Source: DASSWB01 sp035705495 (lineage in GTDB: Bacteria; Bacteroidota; Bacteroidia; Flavobacteriales; Flavobacteriaceae). From it: DNA of 64,000 bases. The position numbers and the translations under genes were made by a program. Of the stretch, positions 26,270 to 35,995 are shown in pieces (the first letter of the stretch is position 1; every line of letters starts with the position of its first letter). The notes below the pieces were generated by a model. That model ran no database searches. It had not been told where the DNA came from and worked only from the letters and a program-made list of their open reading frames with translations. Location: the NCBI GenBank assembly GCA_035705495.1, contig DASSWB010000026.1, forward strand, positions 22,984 to 86,983, in the 5' to 3' direction.

Positions 26270-28273
26270 TTATTTATTTGCTTGAACCTTGTCTTGCAAA
26301 AGCTTAATTTCATCACGCAGTTTTGCTGCCGTCATAAAATCAAGTTCTTTCGCTGCGGACTCCATTGCTTTTCGTTTTTCTTTGATTTTCTTTTCCAGTT
26401 GAGGTATGTTGTAAAGTGCGGCTTCTTCCTCGGCCGCTTTTAAAATTGGGGCCATTTCTATCTCATAAGCTGTTTCTTGCTTTTTGTCGAAAGCACTTCC
26501 AATAGATTTTATTAAAGCTTGTGGTGAAATATTGTTTTTGGTATTGTACGCAATTTGTTTTTGACGTCGGTATTCCGTTTCATCAATGGTCATTTGCATA
26601 CTATTGGTGATTTTATCGGCGTACATAATTGCTTTTCCTTCCAAATGTCGCGCCGCCCTTCCAATCGTTTGGGTCAAAGATCTGTTACTTCTTAAAAAAC
26701 CTTCTTTGTCGGCATCCAAAATGGCAACCAAGGAAACTTCGGGCAAATCCAAACCTTCCCTTAGTAAATTTACACCGATCAACACATCAAAAATTCCCTT
26801 CCGCAGGTCCTGCATAATTTCCACACGTTCCAAAGTATCTACGTCGCTGTGAATATATCGGCAGCGAATATTGATCCTTGCCAAATACTTTGTCAATTCT
26901 TCCGCCATTCGTTTTGTCAATGTGGTGACTAAAATCCGCTGATCTTTTTCAATTCTTAAATGGATTTCTTCTATTAGATCGTCGATTTGATTCTGACTTG
27001 GCCTGACTTCAATAATCGGATCCAATAACCCAGTAGGGCGAATGACTTGCTCCACATATAATCCTTCCGATTTTTGTAATTCATAATCGGCAGGAGTGGC
27101 GCTCACATAAATCACTTGATTTTGCAGCGCTTCAAATTCCTCAAATTTCAGCGGACGGTTATCCATAGCAGCTGGCAGTCTAAAACCGTATTCCACTAAA
27201 GTTTCCTTTCTTGATCTGTCGCCGCCGTACATTGCGTGAACCTGCGGAATTGTTACGTGACTTTCATCCACAACCATTAAAAAATCCCGCGGAAAATAAT
27301 CCAATAAACAGAAAGGCCTGGTTCCTGGCAACCTTCCATCGAGATAACGCGAATAATTTTCTATCCCGGAACAATAACCCAATTCCCGAATCATTTCAAG
27401 ATCGAAATTTGTGCGTTCTTCCAAACGTTTTGCTTCCAAATGTTTTCCGATTTCCTGAAAATAATCGACTTGTTTTACCAAATCATCTTGAATTTGATGA
27501 ATGGCGCCCTGTAACACATCGGGAGAAGTCACGAACATATTCGCAGGATAAATATTCAGCTTTTCATATTTCTCAATAACTTGGTTGGTCTTGATGTCAA
27601 AGGCTTCAATTTCTTCGATTTCATCACCAAAAAAATGAATTCGGAATGCGTCATCTGCATAACTTGGAAAAACATCCACGGTATCTCCTTTTATTCTGAA
27701 GTTTCCGTGGGAAAAATCCGCTTCAGTTCTGGAGTACAAACTCTGAACCAATCGGTGCAAGAATTTCGTACGTGAAATCACCATATCTTTTTCAATGGAA
27801 ATCACGTTTTTCTGAAATTCCACCGGATTACCGATGCCATAAAGGCAAGAAACCGAAGCGACCACAATAACATCCCTTCGACCCGAAAGCAGGGAAGAGG
27901 TGGTGCTCAATCTCAGTTTCTCGATTTCTTCATTAATTGATAAATCTTTTTCTATATAAGTTCCCGAAGTTGGAATAAATGCTTCCGGTTGGTAATAATC
28001 ATAATAAGAAACAAAATACTCGACTGCATTATCAGGAAAAAATTGTTTGAATTCTGAATATAATTGCGCAGCCAAGGTTTTGTTGTGCGCCAAAACCAGC
28101 GTTGGGCGTTGTACTTCTTGAACAACATTGGCAATCGTAAACGTTTTTCCCGAACCTGTAACCCCTAAAAGTGTCTGGTATTTCTCATCACTGATGATGC
28201 CTTTAGACAGTTGTTCAATAGCTGCTGGCTGATCACCCGTGGGCGTGTAATCGGATTTAATTCGGAATTTCAT
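26270..28273 (-). CDS. uvrB: UvrABC system protein B
   Basis: A 667-residue DNA-damage recognition helicase of nucleotide excision repair. It has the P-loop GVTGSGKT (about residues 39-46), the beta-hairpin region around YYDYYQPEAFIP, the DEXH-type VVDESHVTIPQ, VYVSATP, helicase motifs ending QTIGRAARHLEG, and the C-terminal UVR motif LDFMTAAKLRDEI. Full length. It stands alone between the Omp85 fusion and the type IX cargo genes. Confidence 0.98.
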   Translation of the reverse strand: MKFRIKSDYTPTGDQPAAIEQLSKGIISDEKYQTLLGVTGSGKTFTIANVVQEVQRPTLVLAHNKTLAAQLYSEFKQFFPDNAVEYFVSYYDYYQPEAFIPTSGTYIEKDLSINEEIEKLRLSTTSSLLSGRRDVIVVASVSCLYGIGNPVEFQKNVISIEKDMVISRTKFLHRLVQSLYSRTEADFSHGNFRIKGDTVDVFPSYADDAFRIHFFGDEIEEIEAFDIKTNQVIEKYEKLNIYPANMFVTSPDVLQGAIHQIQDDLVKQVDYFQEIGKHLEAKRLEERTNFDLEMIRELGYCSGIENYSRYLDGRLPGTRPFCLLDYFPRDFLMVVDESHVTIPQVHAMYGGDRSRKETLVEYGFRLPAAMDNRPLKFEEFEALQNQVIYVSATPADYELQKSEGLYVEQVIRPTGLLDPIIEVRPSQNQIDDLIEEIHLRIEKDQRILVTTLTKRMAEELTKYLARINIRCRYIHSDVDTLERVEIMQDLRKGIFDVLIGVNLLREGLDLPEVSLVAILDADKEGFLRSNRSLTQTIGRAARHLEGKAIMYADKITNSMQMTIDETEYRRQKQIAYNTKNNISPQALIKSIGSAFDKKQETAYEIEMAPILKAAEEEAALYNIPQLEKKIKEKRKAMESAAKELDFMTAAKLRDEIKLLQDKVQANK

Positions 28274-28311
28274 TGGGGTCTTTTTCTTTGGATTACAAAA
28301 ATAAAGAAATA

Positions 28312-30684
28312 TTACCTGTTGAGGTAAACCCAGCCTGTAATTATATCATATCCAGGATCATTAAGATTCAGAACATAATAATAGGTTCCAGTTGGCAAAT
28401 CGCCTGAAGACGAAAGTCCGGTGTTACAGGTTCCGTTCCATTCTTCGATTTTATTGTTTCCTTCATATATCTTATTTCCCAATCTCGTGAAAATGCTGAT
28501 CTCAAAATTTTCGAAAATATCATACAGGCCGCTGATTTCAAAAGTATCGTTCACGCCATCGGCATTTGGTGAAAATCCCTGCGGAACAAAAGGCGGACAG
28601 TTTTCCGTTTCTAAAAAAAAGCTGCCAATGTTGTAACATTCACCAAGTTCCTCATAACGGACAAAAATAGGCTGTGGCGTGGGCTGACTTAAATATGCTG
28701 AAGTTTCCAGAATTTCATTGAAATCGGCAATAGCATCTTCATAAGAAGCAAAAAATGAAATTTCGGTTGAATTTGACTGATTTTGAACAAATTCTTGTGC
28801 TGTCAAATTGAAAGTGCCTATTTTTTCACCTTCGTTGCAAGTCAGCAGAGGCTCCAATTCAACCAACGGACCTAAATTTTTCATTTCATAAAAAACAAAC
28901 GCCTCGTTATTATCCTCAAAAATTTCATTTACGAGATTATCAGGATCCACGATCATATAAATTTCAATATCCCCGACCAGATTTTCAGGTAAACTGAAAC
29001 TGGAACTGCTTTCCCAGCTTTCATTCATTGGAATTTCCGTCGGTGTAAAAACAGATCCGATAATGATTCCATCTGCGAAAAAGAGTATTTCCGTTCCAGA
29101 AGCCAATGCCGCTGTACTTTCATTGTTCGAAACCATAAAATCGATTTGTATTTCACGGTCGTAACATTCGCCTTGTATGTTACTGATTTCTGGACTTGCA
29201 TCTGGAAAAGTACAAGAAATACGCTCTAGATTAAAATCTCCAATCTTGTAACAAAATTCGTTTCCGTACCGAAGCCAAATCGTTTGTGGAGAAGACGGAC
29301 TCGTATAATTTTCTGGATACGGAATTGGGTTCGTATTATTTTCGGCATCTTCTTGAGAAGTAAAAAACTGAACATTTGTTGCATCCGCTCCAGGAATCAA
29401 TGCAATCTGCTGAGTTAGATTGAAAAGATCGTTATCAGTTTCCTCAAGGCAATTCTCCAAATCTGGAAAAATTGGGAGGTCCGGGAAATTTTCAAATTCC
29501 AAAAAAATGCTTGCGGCATTATTGTCTTCGACGAATTCCGGAATTAAGTTTCCGGGATCGACTAAAATTTCAATATCATAATTGATTATCGAGGGATCTA
29601 AATTAAGCGTCATAGTGCCTTGCCAGCTTTCGTTAATATCAAGATCCTGCGGAATGCTGCCTGTTTCCACGAGTACAGAATTGGCAAGAATTTGAAATTC
29701 CGTTCCCGCAGGTAAAATTTCCGTGCTGTTGTTATTGCTAATTGTAAAATCGATTGTTACTTCCCCATTTCCGCAGTTTGCAATAACTTCATCCATAAGC
29801 ACGCTTGCATCTGGCAACTGACTGTTCAGTACGGTGATAATATTGTTTATGAGCACAACATCTTGTCCGCTGGTCAGTTGGATTTCTGCGGAAGTGTCTC
29901 CAATAGAAATGTTATTTTGAATATTATAGAAATCAATATCCATATTGAACAAGGTTCCACCGTTAAAACTGTTGGTCCCGTTGAAGGCATTATTTGACGG
30001 ATTTAGCGGGGGATTCCCAATTAAATTCCCATTGATTCTCAGCGATTCATTCACCGCAATGGAAGCATCTCCTTCCCAAGCGATAAAACCTATTTTTGCG
30101 CCTTCATTATCCAGAACATTCAAATTATTCAGCTGAATATTCAATGAAGTGGGTACCGATTGTAATCCATCATAAACATTTAACTGATTGAGCGGAAGGT
30201 TTGGATCTTCAAATATTATCGCAATTGCCCATCCTGCGAAATTAGAACCGGTGGGACAGTAAGGAGCAATATCTTCAGAAATATCCAGTTCGGAAACTTC
30301 ATAAATACCAGTTCCGGTTGCGGTAACTTGAGCGGTTACATCTGCGAAAGCCGCAAAATCCGTTAACCCGGAATTTATCACAACGCTAAAAGTTCTTTCT
30401 GCAGAAATTGGCGTACCATTAAGTTCAATATCGAAATCACCGGTGCCAGATCCAGCCCAATATAAATAAGCTGCAACCACGGTTTGGGTATCTTCAAGCA
30501 CCAACGTAGCAGAAGAGGATGTGTTGATAACACACGGTGCGGTGGTGCCATTTTCCACTGTATTCATGCTATTCCCAATAGCGGTATAATCGTAACGCCC
30601 ATTGAATTGCGTATACAATTCAATATTCTGGGCAAAAGTTGAGCTGAAACCAAAAAATAAAAAAACCAGAAAGTATTTCCACAT
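28312..30684 (-). CDS. Type IX secretion cargo with CARDB-like repeats and type B sorting domain
   Basis: A 790-residue exported protein with signal peptide (FLVFLFFGFSSTFAQ). Residues about 20-270 resemble a DUF3344-like/adhesin N-terminal region. Two repeats follow, each with a bundle of the form ISNNNSTEILPAGTEF... and a CARDB-like I-x-V-D-P-x-N-L-V/I...EDNNEA end (about 300-395 and 490-610). Residues about 715-790 are the type B (gliding-motility-associated) C-terminal signal: VPQGFSPNADGVNDTF and FEISIFTRLGNKIYEG, ending in WVYLNR. It should be exported through the T9SS and attached or released at the cell surface. Function (adhesion?) unproven. Confidence 0.9.
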   Translation of the reverse strand: MWKYFLVFLFFGFSSTFAQNIELYTQFNGRYDYTAIGNSMNTVENGTTAPCVINTSSSATLVLEDTQTVVAAYLYWAGSGTGDFDIELNGTPISAERTFSVVINSGLTDFAAFADVTAQVTATGTGIYEVSELDISEDIAPYCPTGSNFAGWAIAIIFEDPNLPLNQLNVYDGLQSVPTSLNIQLNNLNVLDNEGAKIGFIAWEGDASIAVNESLRINGNLIGNPPLNPSNNAFNGTNSFNGGTLFNMDIDFYNIQNNISIGDTSAEIQLTSGQDVVLINNIITVLNSQLPDASVLMDEVIANCGNGEVTIDFTISNNNSTEILPAGTEFQILANSVLVETGSIPQDLDINESWQGTMTLNLDPSIINYDIEILVDPGNLIPEFVEDNNAASIFLEFENFPDLPIFPDLENCLEETDNDLFNLTQQIALIPGADATNVQFFTSQEDAENNTNPIPYPENYTSPSSPQTIWLRYGNEFCYKIGDFNLERISCTFPDASPEISNIQGECYDREIQIDFMVSNNESTAALASGTEILFFADGIIIGSVFTPTEIPMNESWESSSSFSLPENLVGDIEIYMIVDPDNLVNEIFEDNNEAFVFYEMKNLGPLVELEPLLTCNEGEKIGTFNLTAQEFVQNQSNSTEISFFASYEDAIADFNEILETSAYLSQPTPQPIFVRYEELGECYNIGSFFLETENCPPFVPQGFSPNADGVNDTFEISGLYDIFENFEISIFTRLGNKIYEGNNKIEEWNGTCNTGLSSSGDLPTGTYYYVLNLNDPGYDIITGWVYLNR

Positions 30685-30724
30685 TTTTTGAAAGATAGAA
30701 AACTAAAGATAGGAAAATTTTCCT

Positions 30725-33700
30725 TTAGCGTTTCAAAGAAAAATGCCCGCGATATTCCCTTCCATCTTCCAAAATCACACGATACCAATAATCGGTTACC
30801 GGCATTGGATGCCCGTTATAGCTTCCGTTCCATCCTTCGGAATTCGGGTTCAGTTGCTGCATTAGCTTACCATACCGATCAAAAATAAAAATTTGTGCAT
30901 CTGCTTCGTGGGTTTCGTCCACACCTGTCACTTGCCAGTAATCGTTGTAGCCATCATTATTTGGCGTGAAAAATTTCGGGAAACCCACAACGCTGAAATT
31001 AGCAGGAGTGATTCCGCAGCCCAAAAGATCGCGAACGTAAACTGTATGTAAACCCGGACCAACATTTTCAAAATAATTTTCAGCTTGATAAGGTCCGTAT
31101 ATGTTGTCGAGCGAAAATTCGTAGTTGCCATTATTTTCCGAAGAAAGCAAAACCGAAACTGAATTATTGAATTCTATTCCTTCAATAATTATATCTTCTA
31201 TAACTGCGGAATTGGACGGAACGACTAGAATATTTCGTGTGTTCTCACAGCCCGAAGAAATATTTGTCACCGTCACAGCATAATTTCCGGGTTCATTAAT
31301 TTCGATTTCTGCTGAAGTTTCTCCGTTTGTCCAAGAAAATGAGTAGGTTTCGGAATTCTGATTGATTCCAGCACTCAAAGTAATTGTATTGGGAAATTGG
31401 TCAAGACAATAAATCAATTCTTCATCTTCAGGCAAATTGGGAATCGTATTTACAATCAATTCGACTTCACTGATACCGAAACATTCCAAATCACCGCTTT
31501 CTACCCTTGCATAAATCATTTGTTCAAAAGGAACCGTATTTGAAAAATTATTGGAAAGTGGAGAAATTTCAAGCAGTGCGTTTTCTTCAGTTTCAAAATA
31601 CTGAATCGTCAAATCGGCGGGTTGATCCAATAAAATTTGTTCGTTTGCATCGTTTAAATTAAACTGAAAAAATCCATCGGTATCATTGTCGCACGCAATT
31701 AATTGTGCGTCATTGGCTTCGGTCATATTCAGCGTCAACAATAATTCTGCAATTCGAAAACAGCCCGTTTCTGGATTTTTTACTTTTGCAAAAATCGTCT
31801 GCGGATTTGTTACGTTAGGAAACGCCTCTGGATTTTCAATACCATTAATCCCGTTTTCTGCATTTGAAAAAGTCGTGAAATACGCAACTTCCACATTTTC
31901 CGCGTCATCAGTGATGTTTTCTTCGGCCAACAACAAATTGAACAAGGAGTTTGGACCAGCTTGATCGAGAAAACACTGTGTGAGCTCGGAATCAAATGCT
32001 TCTGGTAAAGGATTGATTAGAATAGGGATTTCAAATATGTCGTAACACAGCGGATTGTTCAAATTTTTGAATCTGAAAAAAATCGATGTTTCATCGGGAT
32101 CCAATGCATATTCAAATGGTAAACTAATTGCATCGGTTTCATTTTCAGCATCAGCAAAAGAATGGTAAAAACTCTTTTCAAAAACAAAAGGATCGTCATT
32201 TTCCAAAATTGAATGTGCATATTCCGAAAGATCAAAAACCACGGGAACACTATTCGGGTTTTCACAAACCACAATTGCGGAATCAACAGCAATTACCGGA
32301 GCTTCCGAAGCAAAGAGTGTGAAGGTTTTTAAAACAAAACAATTAGAGTTTCCCGAGTTTTCATAACGGACGAAAATTTCCTGCTCATCTGTGGTGATTT
32401 CATACAAATCTGGTAAGGCATCAATTCGCTGTTCGGCCGATTCTTCGGTTCCAAAAAATAGAATATTCAAAAAATTTTCATCCTCGTTCTCGAGTAGTTC
32501 CGTCCTTTTTTCTGATAAATCATAAACGGCATTGCCTTCAGGATCGTCGTTGCAAACGGTCTCGTCTTCAGGATCTGTATTTATTTCCGGATTTGAAAAA
32601 TACGTGATATCCGCCAATCCCAATAACGGACAAGTACCGTCGTTTTTGTCAATTTCCAATTTGTAATTTTCGGAATAAGGCAATTCCACATTTTCCGGCT
32701 GACTTATCTCAAGTTGGAATGAAGTTTCATCTTCCAGTAATTCGTCGTTTTTATACCAAGTATAGGTGGCGCCTTCATATACATCGCCTTGTAAAGTGAA
32801 TGTTTCTCCATCGCACAAGAACAATTCTGTTTCGACCGATTCAGAGATATTCACAATATCTATATAAGTGGAAAAAAGCGATTGGATAAAAGGCGGAAGA
32901 CCAATGGTAGAACTTCGATTTCCATCTACATCAACCAACATTTCAGTCTCGGTGTATTGCAAATCCGCACCTAAAACTTCAGGATTTTTTATGACGCCCA
33001 AATAATCATTTTGTGTGGAATTAAAAGAAAATAACGCACGATAGATTCTGCCATCAGGCGCCAATTGCAAAGCACCGGCATTATAAATGGTGTACAAATC
33101 CCCATTTTCATTGGGAATGATATATTCTGAAGCTGCAATTTGATTTTCGGGGACGGTTAAATCGTATTGTACGATAAATCCGTCACCACTTCCATCATCA
33201 CCTAAATTAATTGAAGCATATAATCTGTTTCCTGACGAAGAAAATTCTATTCCGTAGGGAGAATCTCCATTGTACAGTTCATTTTCATTTGAAACAACAC
33301 CAGTAGCATTATCAAAATCATACAACAGGACTTTCCCCGGTCCGTTTCCACCTGTAACCGTTCCCAATCCCAAATGTGCGACTGCAAGTTGATCGCCCTG
33401 TGGAGAAACTTTCATATAACCCAAAGAATTCCGTCTGTAACCAGAAAGCGGAACTGTAACGCCAACAGTTGAGATTACAGGGGTTTCATTAATGCCGCTT
33501 TCACTAACTTCAAAAGCATAAAAAGAATCAATGAAGTGTGTTACAATCCAAAAGGAGGAACAGTTGTCGCTAATTACAGCGGTGATTTTTTCTGAACATT
33601 TATAAGCACTTTCTTCACTGTTGCTCGGATTATAAGTGATTAACGGTAAATTTTTTTGAGTTTGAATAACAGCACCCTTACCGTTGTTTAACGTCATATC

Positions 33701-34129
33701 CACCAAAGAATACATGAGTCCGTTGTTCTCACCATCACCATTGTTATTATTCGGATCTGAATCGACGTTGGAATGATGCGGTTCATCTACGGTAAAAACG
33801 TAGTAAATATTGGTAACTCCGGGTTTGGGAACAATTAAAGCTGAAGAAGTACTTGATTCATCACCTTTTAAATCCGTCCCATTAAGCATTACCTGATGGG
33901 TTTTATCATAAACAATGGAACCATCGGTATAAAACAGCAAGTTTCCATTTGAGTCGGAAATAGTTGTGCAGCCTTCCAAAGTAGAAAGTTGTCCGTCTGT
34001 GAGGGCTGTTGGGGGAGTGGTGCTAAAATCCAGACCCGCATGATTTCCGAAGTACCAGTAATTGGCTTCACCTTGAGCCAAAATAACAGTACAATTAAGA
34101 AAAAAAAAGATGATAAGAAACTTCTTCAT
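30725..34129 (-). CDS. Large type IX secretion cargo protein with type B sorting domain
   Basis: A 1134-residue secreted protein; I chose the ATG at 34129 because it gives the signal peptide KKFLIIFFFLNCTVILAQ. The N-terminal about 430 residues look like the propeller found in many flavobacterial T9SS proteins, starting with YWYFGNHAGLDF and NLLFYTDGS. The middle has several DUF-type Ig-like repeats with pairs of cysteines (for instance ELFLCDGETF, LTQCFLDQ, ELIYCLDQFPN). The last 75 residues hold the type B signal with GFPKFFTPNNDGYNDYW and IFDRYGKLMQQ. It is transcribed with the preceding cargo gene (40-base gap), suggesting a shared surface function. Confidence 0.9.
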   Translation of the reverse strand: MKKFLIIFFFLNCTVILAQGEANYWYFGNHAGLDFSTTPPTALTDGQLSTLEGCTTISDSNGNLLFYTDGSIVYDKTHQVMLNGTDLKGDESSTSSALIVPKPGVTNIYYVFTVDEPHHSNVDSDPNNNNGDGENNGLMYSLVDMTLNNGKGAVIQTQKNLPLITYNPSNSEESAYKCSEKITAVISDNCSSFWIVTHFIDSFYAFEVSESGINETPVISTVGVTVPLSGYRRNSLGYMKVSPQGDQLAVAHLGLGTVTGGNGPGKVLLYDFDNATGVVSNENELYNGDSPYGIEFSSSGNRLYASINLGDDGSGDGFIVQYDLTVPENQIAASEYIIPNENGDLYTIYNAGALQLAPDGRIYRALFSFNSTQNDYLGVIKNPEVLGADLQYTETEMLVDVDGNRSSTIGLPPFIQSLFSTYIDIVNISESVETELFLCDGETFTLQGDVYEGATYTWYKNDELLEDETSFQLEISQPENVELPYSENYKLEIDKNDGTCPLLGLADITYFSNPEINTDPEDETVCNDDPEGNAVYDLSEKRTELLENEDENFLNILFFGTEESAEQRIDALPDLYEITTDEQEIFVRYENSGNSNCFVLKTFTLFASEAPVIAVDSAIVVCENPNSVPVVFDLSEYAHSILENDDPFVFEKSFYHSFADAENETDAISLPFEYALDPDETSIFFRFKNLNNPLCYDIFEIPILINPLPEAFDSELTQCFLDQAGPNSLFNLLLAEENITDDAENVEVAYFTTFSNAENGINGIENPEAFPNVTNPQTIFAKVKNPETGCFRIAELLLTLNMTEANDAQLIACDNDTDGFFQFNLNDANEQILLDQPADLTIQYFETEENALLEISPLSNNFSNTVPFEQMIYARVESGDLECFGISEVELIVNTIPNLPEDEELIYCLDQFPNTITLSAGINQNSETYSFSWTNGETSAEIEINEPGNYAVTVTNISSGCENTRNILVVPSNSAVIEDIIIEGIEFNNSVSVLLSSENNGNYEFSLDNIYGPYQAENYFENVGPGLHTVYVRDLLGCGITPANFSVVGFPKFFTPNNDGYNDYWQVTGVDETHEADAQIFIFDRYGKLMQQLNPNSEGWNGSYNGHPMPVTDYWYRVILEDGREYRGHFSLKR

Positions 34130-34167
34130 TGGGAATCTGTAGAGCCCCCCAAATATAAGTATAAAAA

Positions 34168-35004
34168 TTACAAATCTCTTTTCTTCAATAGCGCGTAAGA
34201 CAGGTAAATAAAAAGAACGGTCCAGATAAGTACAATCAAAATCTGGTACCAATGAATACCGTAATCTTTTTCGAATTCAGACCCCAAAGTACTTGCTGCA
34301 GATTGAACTGCATTAAAACGTGTAAACGGTTCTTTGATCAAATTGCTCATTGCCGTTAGCGGAAAGAATTGCATAATACTTTCGGCTATATCCTGACCTT
34401 TAAAAACCACCCATTCGAGCACGCCAAAAATAACGGCTTCTACCACCCACCAGAGGAAAAGAAAACCCAAAGAAAATGCTGAACGTTTAACAAGCATACT
34501 CAGAAAAAGACAGAAGGCAAAGAAACCTGGAAGTTTGACGAAGTAAGCCAACAAGTATTCCATATCGGAAAAAATGATGGAAACTTCATTGTAATCAGAA
34601 AAAATCAAACCGAGAATAAGGGAAAGCAAAAAAATGAAAACCGTCGAAAGTGCGGAAAGCAAGACAACAATCAGGAACTTGGACATGATGAATTCCTTTT
34701 TGCTCAATCCGTCAATAAGGTTTTGCTTCAAGGTGCGCTCGCTGTATTCATTTGCGATCATGGAAACAATTACAATCGCCAAGAAGATCTTTAATAGCGC
34801 GGCAATATAGGTGTTGAAATGCCAAATGAAAGGAAAATTGAAAATCCCTTGATCCGCAACCCTAAAATTAATTTGTCCAAAATTAAATTCGATCGAAGCA
34901 ATGAGCGCAATAAATGTCAGGAGGATAAAATAGGTAATCGTCAAGACTTTTGTTGAACGACTGTATTTTAATTTATGGAGTTCTATATCGAGTAAACGTA
35001 GCAT
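34168..35004 (-). CDS. ABC transporter permease
   Basis: A 278-residue integral membrane protein with about six hydrophobic segments (for example LTITYFILLTFIALIASI, LKIFLAIVIVSMIANEYSERT, FLIVVLLSALSTVFIFLLSLIL) and a NEYSERTLKQNLIDGLSKKEF loop typical of ABC-2-type permeases. It begins in a one-base overlap (TAATG) with the stop of the ATPase gene upstream, so the two form one exporter. The exported substrate is unknown; such pairs act in bacteriocin resistance, lipid or drug export. Confidence 0.85.
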   Translation of the reverse strand: MLRLLDIELHKLKYSRSTKVLTITYFILLTFIALIASIEFNFGQINFRVADQGIFNFPFIWHFNTYIAALLKIFLAIVIVSMIANEYSERTLKQNLIDGLSKKEFIMSKFLIVVLLSALSTVFIFLLSLILGLIFSDYNEVSIIFSDMEYLLAYFVKLPGFFAFCLFLSMLVKRSAFSLGFLFLWWVVEAVIFGVLEWVVFKGQDIAESIMQFFPLTAMSNLIKEPFTRFNAVQSAASTLGSEFEKDYGIHWYQILIVLIWTVLFIYLSYALLKKRDL

Positions 35005-35906
35005 TAAGAAGAAATTTGATTGGTTAATTGTAAAAACTGCTCTTCAAGACTCTCTTTTCTCTTGATTAAGTAAGAAAGCGTAATTCCTTGTTCAAAAAGA
35101 AAGGCATTTAAAAAATGTGGTTCCATCGGTTCTTTTAAAAAAGCGGTAATCATGTCGTTTTTGGTATCGATATGGGAGAAAGAAGGATGTTTGGAAAGAA
35201 TTTGAGCCAGCTTTTCGTTGTTCAAACTTTTCAGTTCAAAAAAACCGTGACTCGCATTCATCGTATCGACCCGACCGGAATATAATTTCTCCCCTTTGCG
35301 CAAAATAATGACGTGGGAACAGACTTTCTCCACTTCATCAAGTAAATGTGAAGCCAGAAGAATGGTGGTTCCCATTGCGGCGATTTTTTTTATGATTTCC
35401 CGGATTTGATGTATTCCTTGCGGATCCAATCCATTTGTGGGTTCGTCCAAAATTAATATTTCAGGATTGTTCAATAGGGCAGAGGCAATGGCCAATCTCT
35501 GCTTCATTCCCAGGGAAAAAGTGCTGAATTTACTGTTTCTCCTGTCCAATAAACCTACCAGTTCCAATTTTTCATCAATTGCCGATGCATCAATTCCTTT
35601 AATTTTACAAACTAGCGCTAAATTTTGCCCGGCAGTCATGTACGGATAAAAATTAGGTCGTTCGATGATGGCACCGACTTTTTTCAGGGCGGCATGTGTA
35701 TTTTCGCTTCCGTCAAACCAGTGAAAATCACCACTTGTTTTATTCACCACATTTAAAACCATTCCCAAAGTGGTGGATTTTCCGCTTCCGTTAGGACCTA
35801 AAATTCCATAAACATTACCTTTTTCTATGACAAAAGATAAATTCTTCACTGCGGTTATCGGACCAAATTTTTTTGTTAGATTGTTTATTGTAAGAATTGT
35901 CTGCAA
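35004..35906 (-). CDS. ABC transporter ATP-binding protein
   Basis: A 300-residue nucleotide-binding subunit. Walker A GILGPNGSGKST, signature TFSLGMKQRLAI, Walker B ILILDEPTNGLDP and the H-loop LASHLLDE are all intact. The start is uncertain: no ATG gives a sensible N-terminus, and I place it at TTG 35906 (QTILTINNLTKKFG), though the frame stays open to 35936. It is followed by its permease in a one-base overlap. The family (CcmA/ABC-2 ATPases) couples ATP hydrolysis to export. Confidence 0.88.
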   Translation of the reverse strand: MQTILTINNLTKKFGPITAVKNLSFVIEKGNVYGILGPNGSGKSTTLGMVLNVVNKTSGDFHWFDGSENTHAALKKVGAIIERPNFYPYMTAGQNLALVCKIKGIDASAIDEKLELVGLLDRRNSKFSTFSLGMKQRLAIASALLNNPEILILDEPTNGLDPQGIHQIREIIKKIAAMGTTILLASHLLDEVEKVCSHVIILRKGEKLYSGRVDTMNASHGFFELKSLNNEKLAQILSKHPSFSHIDTKNDMITAFLKEPMEPHFLNAFLFEQGITLSYLIKRKESLEEQFLQLTNQISS

Positions 35907-35995
35907 AATGAATGATTTTTTCCATAAGACTGCCAAGTTAACTTTTTGTTACATATCTTATTGGATTGAGGAATTATTTTAGAAATGGAAAAAAC

